Translations under genes and position numbers: made by a program
The notes under the pieces: generated by a model
The model's database searches: none
What the model saw: only the letters and a program-made list of their open reading frames with translations
Told to the model about the DNA's origin: nothing
Assembly: GCF_037126465.1 (NCBI RefSeq)
Contig: NC_088202.1
Coordinates: 105,741,962 to 105,805,961, forward strand
Reading direction: 5' to 3'
DNA: 64,000 nt
Source of the DNA: Ornithodoros turicata
Taxonomy: Eukaryota; Arthropoda; Arachnida; Ixodida; Argasidae
Shown here: piece by piece, positions 34,414-45,907 of the stretch
Position numbering within the stretch: position 1 is the first letter of the stretch
How the letters are laid out: each line of letters opens with the position of its first letter

Positions 34414-34607
34414 AGTGCTGACCTCTTATGCCTCGACTGGTGCCAGTCTGTGATAACAATATAAATTCAGAGAACTACTTACCTCGCAAGTTATGGAGGG
34501 GACATTCGTCCGCGGAACATAAAATAAGACAAAAAGTGTGGTGTTGTTGACACGCTTGCTCGCTCATTCCGTCCGTAGTTACGATGGTTCGATCTACCAG
34601 ATGTTAC

Positions 34608-34613
34608 AATAAA
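34608..34613 (+). terminator. Candidate polyadenylation signal of the LRR gene
   Basis: AATAAA about 195 bases after the stop codon, the first such hexamer downstream. Confidence 0.6.
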
Positions 34614-35039
34614 ACACTTTGTTAATCATTCAGTACATTTATTCATAGAGGTGACTTTCTTTCCTTTTATTCCTGTGTTTAACTATTTATCCTTCGGCTT
34701 GGCCATCAGTGACAAATATTTTGCGGCTCATCCGCGCTAAGCTCGAGGCAACGGAAGTCTCCAGCTTCTCGGGCAAATTTCATTGGCAGCACCCATTGTG
34801 TGACGGCCATTTTGTCGTGCTGATCGCCGGAATCGTCGGAAAACTATTTTGGGGAACTTTCCCAGCAGTTGAAAGGGACAGTGAAGGTCTCTTTCCTGGA
34901 AGTCTCAAGGCCAGACGCGAAAGTGGACCACGGGACAAAGACACCACCTGCTATATAAGCGGACGCCCAACAAAAGACGGCATCTTCGGAATCCTCCTGT
35001 GAGACAGTTCGCAAAGCTCTGCGCCGGAAGACTGCCACT

Positions 35040-35768
35040 GCCGTGGGAACCGGTCCACTCGTCACCGGAAGACTCGTCACAGGGTAATTGGTTACACCGG
35101 CCCGCTGGTACGAGGTCCTTTTGTCACCGGAGCACTTGTCAAGGGGGGGGGGGGGTTCGTCACCGGAACACTGGTTGCAAGGTTGACCCCGTTCCAAAGG
35201 GAATGCGTTTCACCGTGTTTTACGAAAGGGATTAGTCCAGTGCCCGACCCGCACTTCCGTGAACCCGGATTCCGAAGACCGCTGACCGTACAAATTGCAC
35301 GTCTTTGCTAAGGGCACGGAGAGCATGGAAGTGACGAAAACTCAGCGTGGGGCTCCACTGCTGGGGCGCGGACAAAAGTTGAGAGACTGACTAAGGTTAG
35401 ATCAGGAGAGCCTTTTACGTATTTCACACGTTGGGGAGTGGGTCAGTTCGTGTAGAATATGCACCCGTCAAGACTGACGAAGGTTAGGTCAAGAGCCTTT
35501 TACGTATTTCACACGTTGGGGAGTGGGTCAGTTCGTGTAGAATATGCACCCGTCGAGACTGACCAAGGTTAGGTCAAAAGATCCTTTTACGTATTTCACA
35601 CGTTGGGGAGTACGGTGCGGTGAGCAGGTGGCAGGTTCACTGTGACGATTATTCCGGCGTGACGGCAGTTCCTCGTACGAGATGCCCTGTGACGAGTTGG
35701 CCTCCTTGACGAGTTCCCCTATGACCAGTTGGCCTGTGACGACCGGGCTTGTGACGAGTTCTCCTAAA
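35040..35768. mobile_element. Foldback element with ACTCGTCACNGG arrays at both ends
   Basis: At 35050-35160 the motif ACTCGTCAC(A/C)GG and variants repeats in plus orientation. At 35645-35768 it repeats in minus orientation (read as AACTCGTCACAAG, AACTGGTCATAGG, AACTCGTCACAGG). Inverted ends made of tandem units define foldback-type elements. The centre holds a tandem repeat (35385-35615). No coding capacity was seen. Exact tips are uncertain. Confidence 0.6.
35385..35615 (+). repeat. Tandem repeat, about 2.7 copies of 85-87 bp
   Basis: Units begin GACTGAC at 35385, 35472 and 35557 and share CTTTTACGTATTTCACACG. The copies differ slightly. They lie inside the foldback element. Confidence 0.85.
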
Positions 35769-36189
35769 CTCATTTATTTGCACTGTTGCTGTTCGGAGTT
35801 TTCCCTTACCTTGTGCTGAGTCCATCGATTTGTTTTGGTCGTGTACCGTCAGCCCCGTTAGCCCCGTATACCGGGATACGTCACAATTGCAAACGGAGTA
35901 CATCCTCCCTGCAGTGTCACCACGGAATGTTTACAGGCTCTCGGATGCTAATAGTCCACGTTTATTTCATTCTCATAAACGAATGTCTTTTCTTATATTT
36001 TCTCGGCTACAGTGGTGACGCTACGCACACGAGTGAGGCGAATAACGGTAAGCTAATCTACCACCATCACCACTACCACTTGCCCTGTCTCACGTAACTC
36101 TGAATCCACCCGGAAAGCAACTACGCAAGCACGTCTCCCCCTTTCTGTGTTCCCTATTATACAATCGTAAGCTCACCAGCAAGGTCATT

Positions 36190-36320
36190 CTCCTTTTTTC
36201 TTCTCCTTTTCTTTTCTTCTTTTTCTTCGTCCCCCATTTTTCTTTTTTTTTTTGAATAACAAGCCGACCTCCGTCTGGCTGACCTTTCCTTTCTTTTTTC
36301 TTAGCAAACATATTCCCCCC
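36190..36320 (+). repeat. Retroelement 3' tail, AATAAACATATCCCC family
   Basis: T-rich, then GAATAACAAGCCGACCTCC and GTCTGGCTGACCTTTCC, then T-rich, ending TTAGCAAACATATTCCCCCC, where the AATAAA has become AGCAAA. Confidence 0.7.
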
Positions 36321-38204
36321 TTCATTCTCGCATTCTGGAAGCTTTGCTTAGGTAATTTAATTATCAATACCTAAGCTGAGCGAGAACACGCCTGTATATG
36401 CGTCAGGAGTACCTGTCAGTAAATGGCGTAATTAGCTACGTCGTAACAAAAGCTGCATCTTTGTGTAACTCTTGAATGTTACGCGTCAAAAGTTTGAAGG
36501 TACATCCACGGGGAGCATGAAACAAGAGACGAAAAAAGAAGTGAACTTGCCACAGCAAAATATGCGCATCGATGTTGCTAAGGGCTCTAGTTGTGCATAG
36601 ATGAGCGTGACGAACTCAAGGCACACTGTGGTGCCCCTGCGCGCTTGAATGCAGAAGTTAGCCGTCCACGCACATTTAATACTGTCCGTTGCCCAAAGAA
36701 GGCATACGATATGGTCTCTTTCAGCTCTTCTTACTTTCATTCTTTTTACTTGTCCTCGTCGTCTGAAGAGCGTCTTTATGTTAGCGGAAGGTCTCGAGTG
36801 TATGTGCCATCACTATGCAATGTAAAGAATGGTGGCAAAGCTATCCAAGAACAGTGCGCGTGAATACTCAAAGGGGGCTGTTATGTACAAAATGATAAAT
36901 GAACTGCTTTCAATTTATTAGAATACGCTTTGCATGTTATTCGGTGAGCCTTTCGAAATTAGCGTCTCTTTGTCCCATTGTCATTCAATAGATCCTTGTC
37001 GAAGTTTCGAATTCCTTTCAGTGCGCTGAAAAATTACTCCTTGCGTCGAGAGCGCGGTGAGAATTGGCGTCTGGCAGAAGTAATTGAGCCTCGGTCTCGG
37101 TGACAGCATGAACGTAGAACACTGCTTTTAATTAATGACTTTTCGAACCAACGTAATATTACAAAGGAACGAAAGATCGTGCGGACGTTTCTTGTATAGA
37201 CTGTGGCAAATACACCATAAAAGCAGGCACACATGGGAACGTCAGAAGACAGGCTGATGCAGAAGACGCTCCCGGTGTGTAGCCTCACATATTCCGTTGA
37301 CTCCGTATACCGTCTTCAAACAAAACGAACTCCGCACTCGTGAGTACCGAAGATTTTTGTTCAGCATCTACACAGTTCAGATACTGTGACGAGGAATAAA
37401 TCGTGAATAGGAATGATGGGGGGGGGGGGGGGGTACGAAAGTTCCTTAAATGAAAGGGAGAGGTCGGCCATAGAGAGGTTGGCTTGCTATCCCCCCTCCC
37501 CCCCCCCCCAAAAAAGAGAGAAACAGATAAATCACAGTCACAGAGTGTTCACGGAGCTTGGAAAAAGCGGGTGGGGGGGGGGGGGAGTGGTGACGGGCCA
37601 CTGCGTAGGCCGGCGAACGGGACCCCGTAGGGTAGCCAGTGGGAGGGTACTGTAGCAAAGTTGTAATACACAACAGCAGAGGGCGCCATGTTGGAGGAGG
37701 TGTTGGAGAAGGTGTTGGATAAGGAATGAGCCACACAATTAGCCTACAGAGATATGGCAGATGAGTGTCGGTTTGTGGAAAGGAATTCGTACACGAAGCC
37801 TTACAAAGGTGCAAAGTCGTAATGAGCTTACGAAATGGGTCACCGCGTTATCAAACAGAAGAAAGAAAACCATTTGGCTTTCATATAAGGCGTAGTTAAG
37901 TATTGACCATTGTGCACTAATTGGTGGTGTGTCTCTGCGCCGAGGAAACGTCAGATTAATTTTTATTATTCACCCAGTTCTGGAAACTGAAAATTAGGAC
38001 TATTTGAAATGTTTTTTTTTTTCATTAAACCGTTTTCGATAAGTAATGCAGTGCATGAAGCTTATGAAAAAGATTGTCTGTTGCTTTAATTATGGATGAA
38101 GGCTGCGGCATATTTTGCCCTGCCACTTGTTACTTAATCTGCTGTTCGCAGACTATTCTGGATACTGGAGTCATCGATGAAATGCGCCCTCAAGCGTCAC
38201 AGGT
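36321..38204. other. Intergenic with several poly-G/C runs
   Basis: Runs at 37418-37433, 37499-37510 and 37573-37585. No gene recognised. Confidence 0.45.
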
Positions 38205-39023
38205 GCGTCTTGTGGGGCGCGGACAATTGCTCATTGGACAATTGCTCACCGGACAACTGCTCACCGGACAATTGCTCACCAAAAAACTGCTGAGGCCGGA
38301 CAATTGCTCACCACAGAACCGTTGAAGCCGGACAATTACTCACCGCCTCTCTCACCACACTTATTTTGTGATTTTATTTGGCGTTTATGGCGCTTGACTT
38401 TTTTGTGTTAGTTGTACTTCTTTTTTAGCTGTCTAAGTTGCTTCAAATAGATCTAGGAAATCCACCAGTGAAGAGGCCAAGGCGAGAGGTCGTCCACTTG
38501 CAGGTACGCCTGAAGCGTCTTTGTCAGGACCTGCGTCCATGGGGCGTTCCTATAGGATTTTTTTCCAAGGGGTGGACAGCAAAGTGCTTCCAGGGGGCAA
38601 AGCGTGCATCACCTCCTTCCCTGGGGCGGACGCTGCGGACTGTGCGGGTGTTCACAGGTTCATATTATTAGGAAAAAAATCATGACCTATGAATAAAGGG
38701 TGCAAAATTTTCACAAGTGACCTTGCTCCCTTCTCGGTACGCCCATGCCTGCGTCACCAGGATCTTTCAAGACACAAGCCGGGGAAGATTTAAGAACATC
38801 TCCATTTAACCACTCAAATTCACGAATTTTCTATGTCTATGTCACTATTGTCTATGTCGAAGTCGGTTTAGCGAACGGGAGCCACATTTTAGCGCCCGAT
38901 TGGCTTAGCAGGGCGGACACGACTGAACAGCACGTATTAGGTTAGTCCAAGTTCATTGTTTGCATTGCTATGTCCAGGTTAGTCTAAGTTCGCTGTTGAC
39001 AGTTTCCCGCGCGCGACGGGATG

Positions 39024-40753
39024 ACGCCGAAATAAATCATGTAAAAATAAAACGTTTGAAAATAAATCTCTTAAATATCAAATTTGCAAAATAAACTCTT
39101 CAATATAAATCATGAGAAAATCCACGCTGTCGAAATAAACTCAGAAAAATAAACTTTGAAGAATAAACGCTTCGAAATAAATCTTTTAACATCCATCGTC
39201 CCTGATTGGTGGACAGCTGACGGTTCTACGTCCGCCGCGGAAAATAGTACCCTCCTCGCGCTGGGGGCTAGCCAGGGCTATAACTGTGAACGAGGATTTC
39301 GGTACACCGGAAGTAGGTTGTCTGTCTGTATGTGATCCGCGACAAGTTTTGTCAGCTTAATAGGGGGGCGAGGGGCTGATATCATTCGGAATGACGGATG
39401 CCCGGGAGCGTATTATTCAGTGAAGTTCTGTTTTAGCAGTGCAAGTAACGCGCGACAACGGTGTAATATAGTCTAATATACAGCCGACTTCTCAGGAGAG
39501 TTTGGCCATTCTTTTGTATGTTTTCTGACTTTGCATTTCTCTTTTTCGTGTGCATGCGCGCTTTCTTGGCCTTTCTTTTGCCAGTGCGAATGACCGTCGC
39601 CGCGCAGTCTGTCCACAGCGCTCAGCTGGCTCAAGGATCAATGGCATACCTGGGTAAATTACTTCTAAAATGTAATTAAATTACATTACTCCAGTTAGAG
39701 TTTAATTCAATTAAATTACTCATTACTGCAATTGAAACATATTAAAATTACATTACAATTACTACGAAAAAGTAATGACATTACAAAGTAATTACTTTAC
39801 CATTATTGGCATACATGCTCTCGACTTTGTGGAAGGCACAAGGGACACACAAGTTGACGAAACTTGCCTTCCCCGAAATTCAAGGAAAAAAATGTATGCT
39901 TACAATGTATCAACAGTTAGCTTGTACTCTTCTATTTGTCTCTTCTATGTCATGCTAGTGTGCCACGTATGACGTATCGTTCCACAATGTAGAGACGAAG
40001 GAAACACAATGTATCACGACAATAGGAAGATTGTCAGGAGGATGGGGCCCACAAACAATGATTCTTGAGGGCTACAAACCGTTGACCTAACAACGTTTGT
40101 TTGTGAGTGCCCTGCCTAAGGCGTGCCCTGCCTCCACGTGCCGATTGAGTGCGTCACCGTTCATAGTGCCGTTGGAATTCTTTTCACTTGCCAGTCCCCC
40201 AACTCTCTTTCTGCCAAGTGCCAACACAGAACACACACTCGATTCTTTTGTAAAAAGTAATGAGTAATGTCATTAAAATTCCAGCCCAAATGTAATTAAA
40301 TTACATTACAAATTACCTAATGTCAAAAGTAATGGGTTACATTACAAATTCCTAGAAAAAGTACTTCATTACTGTAATTTCATTACAGTAATGCTATTAC
40401 TACCCAGGTATGATCAAGTGTGCGTGTCCTGTATTCATACGCGCGTCGTCGTCATCACTTTTAAGCTGAATATTTCGAAATCCTAAGTGGTTATGTAATT
40501 GATAGCAATACAAACATGAGTAAGAAACATCATAATAGCATGTTTCGCCGAAAAGAACATCGTGTCGCCCATACGGCTATCACTACTATGATACGGAGCA
40601 TTACCTTCCTAAGCCTAACCATGATTTATTTTAACAGCGTTTATTTTGAGGACGTGTATTTTTAAACGGTTTATTTCAGAAAATGGATTTCGTAGGGTGG
40701 AATTTTAAGCGTGGATTTTTTAATGTTTTATTTTAAAAGATTTATTTCGGCGT
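39024..40753. mobile_element. Middle nested element with ACGCCGAAATAAATC TIRs
   Basis: The outer 15 bases at 39024-39038 and 40739-40753 are perfect inverted repeats. Both subterminal zones (39039-39190 and 40615-40738) are arrays of AAATAAAC/T words spaced about 20-25 bases, in opposite orientation. No coding capacity and no clear target duplication. Confidence 0.7.
39646..40411. mobile_element. Inner nested element rich in GTAATTAAATTACATTAC words
   Basis: ATACCTGGGTA at 39646-39656 is inverted at 40401-40411. Next to each tip lie about 150 bases of TAATGTAATTAAATTACATTAC-like words in both orientations. GATCAA occurs in both outer flanks, a possible target duplication with slightly uneven tips. 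No transposase. Confidence 0.65.
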
Positions 40754-41094
40754 ACAGCCGACTGGGCAATGTATAGTCAGATAACATTTGTTTACAGTAG
40801 TTTATGTTGCAATGGGGATTTCGATCACTTTATTTCGAGGCAACCCAAGTTCAGCTAACATAAGAAAGTCAAGTATATGAGCGCCATAAACAAGAAATAA
40901 AATCACATCACATAAAAACGCGAAATAAGATTGCATATAAGTGCGATGAAAGAGCGGTGAGCAATTATCCGGCTTCAGCGGTTCTGTGGTGAGCAATTGA
41001 CCGGCCTCAGCAGTTTTTTGGTGAGCAATTGTCCGGTGAGCAACTGTCCGGTGAGCAATTATCCGGTGAGCAATTGTCCTGGATCCGCGTCTTG

Positions 41095-41400
41095 AGGACA
41101 TAAGCTCTTAGAAATGTTAAATAAGTAGACATTATCCAATCCTACAATGACTATATTTCATAATGAAGTAGAGAATTCCGATTTGTCTCTGTAATAAAGT
41201 TGCGCTGAAACGAAGAACAAAATACAGCTGAGCTCCTTCGGAACTGCTGACCTCGGTCTCTCATACCTTCTTGCCTTTCTTACTAAGCATGGTCTCGTAT
41301 TCAATAGCAATTTAGCCAATGTGTGATAATCTAAATACCCAGTGTTAGGCATGTAGCCGAGCAAACACATAATTTTGCTGTTAATTAACTTTCAATGGGT
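41095..41400. other. Intergenic, nothing recognised
   Basis: No gene or repeat recognised. Confidence 0.4.
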
Positions 41401-41599
41401 GTCTGTTGGCTGCCTACGTGAAGGACACGTTAGAAGAACAGCATCGGCTTTTGGACCCCTCAATGAGGATTACGGTACTTTCTAGGTCGTCCGGAGCCAG
41501 CGCCTCCTTCAAACCATCGGAACGTCCGGCTGGGAGTCGTGGAAAGCGGGTCAGTCGGACCAGTATGCCTTTGTTACCCACTTCGGAGAAAGCTAAGTT

Positions 41600-43117
41600 T
41601 GAAAGTGAAAGTTTTCCATATCAGCCTATGTTCACACAGACAGAGGCATGACGTGGTCCCGGCATGTGAAAACAATAGCCACCAAGACCAGCGGTTTTGT
41701 AAATGCTTTACGTTGCATTGCTGGATCGTCGTGGGGCCCTTCATGCGCTGACCTCCGTCACGTGCACACAGCGTTGATTCTGGGCACATTGCGGTACAGC
41801 CTGCCTGTTCTACACGGCCTCAGCATATCCGGAGAGCGTGAGCTTCTCAATATTCAGGCCCGAAGCCTCCGTGTCTGTTTGGGAGTTCCCAGAACGACAG
41901 AGACCTATTCTGTCCTGGCAGAGGCACGCGAAACTCCAGCAGGCGTCCTACGAGACGTGGAAACTCTCCGGATATATGCACGGTACCTCACACAGCATCC
42001 TTACCATCATCTTCGGCTCATTGATATTGACTGTCCGGACTCCAGCATTGGTATTGCTGTTGACCGCCTGAAAGTGCACCTCCCCACCACGCCATCAGTG
42101 CTTTCCTATGCCCCGCCGATGTGGACTCTTCGCAGGCCTCCTGTATGTGATCACATTCCTGGTCTTCTGAAGAAAAACGCTGTACCTCCCGTTGTTGCTC
42201 ACCAACTTACACTGGAGCACCTTAACTTAGCGTACTCTCAACGACTCCCTGTGTACACTGACGGATCAGTGTCTCAAGGCGGATCTACTGCAGCCTTTTA
42301 TATGCCAAATGAAAACCTTGAAGTGGCGCACAAGCTCCCCTACGAAACGTCATCTACAGAGTCCGAGCTCTTCGCAATACTAACAGCGTTGAACCACATA
42401 GCGGTATCACCACCTGGCGCTTGGGTTGTGTTCACGGACAGTAAGGTGGCGCTAGAAGTTCTAGCAAATTATTGTTCCAGAACAATCGGCGGCCTAGATA
42501 CCATGATAGTCGCAATATACAACCGACTTCTATCCTTTGGTCATAGCCTGTGTTTCCAATGGGTACCCAGTCACACCGGCCTGCACGGAAACACCCGCGC
42601 AGACGCCTTAGCACGTCGGGCACATGGGGACGGCACCTCCAGTAACTGTCTCCTACCACTTTCAGCCTCATCGTGTCGGTTACAGACACAGCGACTCCGT
42701 TATAACGGCACTCGGCAGTTTCAAGAGGACGCTGTCCGACTGAACGACCATCTCCGATCTATCGACCCGTCGATGGATTTCGTTGCCACACACCACTGCT
42801 CGCGTCAAGAAGCGTCCATTCTACACCGACTACGCCTTAATGTCGCCAGGACACCTCTACTCCTCTGTAAAATGGGTCTTCTCCAGTCGCCCAAATGCCC
42901 CACTTGCGCTGTTGAAGCTGATGTGCCACACCTTCTCCTCGACTGTCACAGATTCGACACCTCTCGAGCCACGCTGAGACGACGCCTACTCGAGCTGCGG
43001 TGCACGGACTTTTCTCTGGCCACTCTGCTCGGCCCAGTACGAGATCACACACAGCAGTCTGTGACCAAAGCAGTGCTGACTTTCTTGAGAGACTCAGGTC
43101 TGATGAACAGCCTGTGA
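41600..43117 (+). pseudogene. Non-LTR retrotransposon ORF2, RNase H and C-terminal part
   Basis: The frame from 41648 (489 codons; the first Met is arbitrary) starts in the RT thumb (MTWSRHV, ALRCIAGSSWG). It continues through an RNase H domain with all four acidic residues (YTDGS, ESELFAI, FTDSKVAL, NTRADALA) to a C-terminal Cys/His motif (CPTCAVEADVPHLLLDC). It is uninterrupted and similar in order to the element at 1452-2863, but diverged. The in-frame sequence before 41648 (AYVHTDRG) is already a poor RT match and no YADD box is found, so the copy is 5'-truncated or rearranged. Downstream sequence leads without a break into the AATAAACATAT tail at 43686. Confidence 0.88.
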
Positions 43118-43707
43118 ACTCAGTCGTGAAATCTCATTCTTCTTCTGTGCCCCACTCTCACCTTCAACGCATTAACCTCATGCTTTCTTTTTAAAGTCAT
43201 CTTCTGTGATTCATCTCATCATTCCTTCACCGTTTGTTAGTCATCTTTTTTGTCATCTTTGTCTTTAATCTACCTCATCCTTCTTTCATCATCTGGTAGT
43301 TTTTCGTTTTTTCCTACTTCTTTTTCTTTATTTCTTATTTCGTAATTTTCTTTCTTTATTTATTTATTTCTTTTTCTTACTTCTTTTTCCTTTTCTTTAT
43401 TTCTTATTTCTTAATTTTCTTTCTTTATTTATTTCTTTTTCTTACTTCTTTATTTCTTATTTCTTAATTTTCTTTCTTTATTTATTTCTTTTTCTTACTT
43501 CTTTATTTCTTATTTCTTTATTTTCTTTCTTTATTTATTTATTTCTTATTCCTTCTTATTTCTTTCTTTCTTTCTTTAATTATTCTCTTTTCTTTTTATT
43601 TATTTATTATTATTTCTTATTTCTGGAATAGCAAGCCGACGTCCCGTTTGGCTGACCTTTCCCCGTTTTTTTTCCCTTTTCGTCTAATAAACATATCCCC
43701 CCCCCCT
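43118..43707 (+). repeat. 3' untranslated region and tail of the retroelement
   Basis: About 450 bases of T-rich TTTCTTAT-type repeats, then GGAATAGCAAGCCGACGTCC, TTTGGCTGACCTTTCC and AATAAACATATCCCCCCC at 43686. The position directly after the RNase H ORF identifies the source of the solo tails elsewhere in the window. Confidence 0.75.
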
Positions 43708-43709
43708 AT

Positions 43710-43913
43710 GTTCACGTGCAAACCTTGACGTCAGTTTCGATTTCTCTGATTGGTGAAGGAGGTGTGGCCTTTCCGTTAAAAGGCGACGCTTCTTGATCAT
43801 TGCGGTTGATTGTCGGTTGAAGACGTGCCATCATATGTTGTAAATAAATGTAAATAGTTGTTTGTCTGTTGACTTCGCCTGCGAGTCCGTTCTTCAAGCA
43901 AGGTGTCGGTACA
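43710..43913 (+). repeat. Possible solo LTR
   Basis: The segment runs TGTTCACG to GGTACA (TG...CA), contains AATAAA, and is followed by GGGATTTGGGCCTCC. No second copy or target duplication is seen, so this is weak. Confidence 0.25.
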
Positions 43914-45390
43914 ATCCGGGATTTGGGCCTCCGAATATCTCATCATCGCCAGGCCCACCCCGAGGAGAAACGTAACTCCCAGTATTCAGAATGTTATATA
44001 ACAGACTTCCAAGTATCTTCTATGCAGTATTCAGTATCATAGCGCACGCCAAAGCCACGCCCAAAGAAGCGACGAAGGTTCGCCAATGCATAAACGTCAC
44101 TGAAGATGGTCTTCTTCATTACCCAGAGTATAGTCAACGCGTGTGGCGCACAAATCCATCTTGGATGTCAACGCAAAACGTTATGCGTCAGAGAGACAGC
44201 GCGCAGCAAGGAACAAAATGGGATGATGAATTGAAACACGTGATTCAGTCGAAAGAGCAGGATACAGAGGCACCAGGCAACAGCCCCGCTGGGATTTTAA
44301 TTTTGCAGCAAGTGTTCTCCATCATTTTCGGGGTTCCACGCTCCCGTGAGCATTGCGGCTTTCGGCAAGAGGAAGGGTCCCGTCGCCATCTGGTGAAGCA
44401 TTCTGGTAGCTGGTGAACACAAGGCGCTCTCCGGCGCTTTACGATCCATCGTTAGTCAACTGGAGACTCAATTTCGTGATGGAATGAGTATGCTTTCAAG
44501 TATAATGACGAGTTGGATAACAAACCCCATTTGCCAGTGAGTAACAGGAATTGCTCAGATCTTCATAAATTGTGAGATAAAAATTATGAAGATAAACGAC
44601 ACCATTACTGCGAGGGCATAATGTAATATAGAAGCATCGTAACAAACATTTGATGTGTAAACCGGAACTATATCTTTCTTGATACCTTTTATTTTGCGAT
44701 GATACACACACTGTTAAAGATTGAGAACGAAGAGGGCACACTAAGGGAGTTTGCTGTGCAACCTGCACCTGGACAGAAATTTCCGGAGCAGCATTCTTAC
44801 AAGGTATATGTATCGAGCTTATGCGTCTCCGCCATGCATTCCCGGCGCCAAGAAATTTAGCATTCGTCGCTCGACTCATCAAATAAATTATATTATCAAA
44901 CAGGATCGTGTCGGTAGCCCACTCGACTGGACTCAAAAACGAGAAACAGTCTCTCGCCGATGACGAAGAAATCTCGCAAAACCAATTCATACGTAAGCGA
45001 CGAGAATTAGCCGAGGCAGGCCAACAAATATGGACGACACACACACGAAAGCATCGAACGTCCAGAAATGAACCAATTAAGCAACTCAAGGAAAAGATGC
45101 TGACGCCAAGAATGAAACCTGGGTCTTCTGATTTCGAATCGGGCGTTCGAAGCTTTATAATACGTGATTTATAATACGAAATAACGCAAACATTTATCGA
45201 TAGAGGCACTTTAAGCGATTCGAACGCTGCGGTAATTAACTTTTAGTGATTAGATTAAGTGGCTAGTCAAAATTATAGAACAACAATAGTAAATGAAGGA
45301 AAATAGAAAAAAGAAATAGAATATAACATAATTATAGAAATTAAGTACATCTCATGAGAAAACTGGAACAATTTTTGCATCATACGTAGC
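43914..45390. other. Unrecognised region with long open frames
   Basis: A plus-strand frame at 43991-44416 (141 codons) and a minus-strand frame at 44496-45209 (237 codons) lack family signatures. On the plus strand, short stretches in different frames look coding-like by composition (LREFAVQPAPGQKFPEQ near 44740; ISQNQFIRKRRELAEAGQQ near 44970). This could be a decayed gene, but I cannot name it. Confidence 0.3.
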
Positions 45391-45396
45391 GTGATG

Positions 45397-45540
45397 TCGG
45401 CTTGGTGTAATTGGTAGCAAACCTGACCGGCAATCAGAGAGGTGTGAGTTCGGGTCCCGCCAGCGGCACTCGCTGACTCTTCGTCAACTGCGTTCTTTCA
45501 TGGCATCCCCATGTTTAACTTCTGGGAAGTATGCCACGTC
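45397..45540 (+). mobile_element. tRNA-derived SINE, second type
   Basis: A-box-like TTGGTGTAATTGGTAGC, then GAGTTCGGGTCCC as a B box. Downstream CGTTCTTTCATGGCAT parallels the copy at 52553. It is shorter than the 8712-type SINEs and may be a Ruka-like tick SINE. Confidence 0.65.
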
Positions 45541-45706
45541 CCTATCCTTTCGAGCAGAAAATTTAAGAGAGACAAAAATGGTCAGCTTATCACTTGCTGA
45601 TGCCTTCCCAAATTAGTAGCCTGATGAATCTTCTGGGTAACCCGGTCCCAACATTGTCCGTCCCTGCGTGCTGTCCGTCAGTCATCCTATCACCCACAAA
45701 GGAAAT

Positions 45707-45907
45707 TACTGTAAAGCCCTTCAATTTCGGGGCCCCAAATTTTCGCGGATCGAGTAACAGGGATGTATTCGCGACCACTAAATTTTACGGGCTCCTCCAG
45801 CTCCTCGAGGTCCTCCTTCTGTGTTTTGAAATTTTCGCGTGCGAATTTTCTCGATTCGCGAAATTCGCCAACATTATGGGCTCGCAAAATAAAAGGGTTT
45901 TACAGTA
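45707..45907. mobile_element. 201-bp MITE with TA tips
   Basis: TACTGTAAAGCCCTT on the left; TACTGTAAAACCCTT from the right. The interior has AATTTTCGCG in both orientations. TA at the tips fits a Tc1/mariner-type insertion. Confidence 0.65.

Larger units (their letters stand above)
38205..41094. mobile_element. Outer nested DNA element with tandem-unit TIRs and 8-bp target duplication
   Basis: GCGTCTTG is repeated exactly at 38205-38212 and 41087-41094. Inside, both ends are inverted arrays of GGACAATTGCTCACC or close variants: about six units at 38221-38345 and, inverted, at 40957-41079. The inter-unit variants keep the same order on both sides (AAAAAACTGCTGAGGCCGG, CACAGAACCG). Beyond the arrays the arms still match (TTATTT, TTTATGGCGC, TTGACTT). 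Repeat-built TIRs recall Foldback/NOF-type Mutator relatives, but the 8-bp duplication and lack of a transposase leave the class open. Two further elements are nested in it. Confidence 0.8.

Noticed and set aside
35385..35615. Tandem 86-bp units as a satellite or origin
   Set aside because: Only 2.7 copies, and they sit inside a foldback element.
37413..37814. Gly- or Pro-rich open frames
   Set aside because: They come from poly-G and poly-C runs.
38221..38345. CRISPR-like array of GGACAATTGCTCACC
   Set aside because: There are no unique spacers of uniform length, the array is mirrored at 40957-41079, and it lies within a target-site duplication, so it is a transposon end.
44496..45209. 237-codon minus-strand frame as a gene
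   Set aside because: Cys/Ser/Ile-rich composition without domain signature, and the plus strand in the same region looks at least as coding-like.
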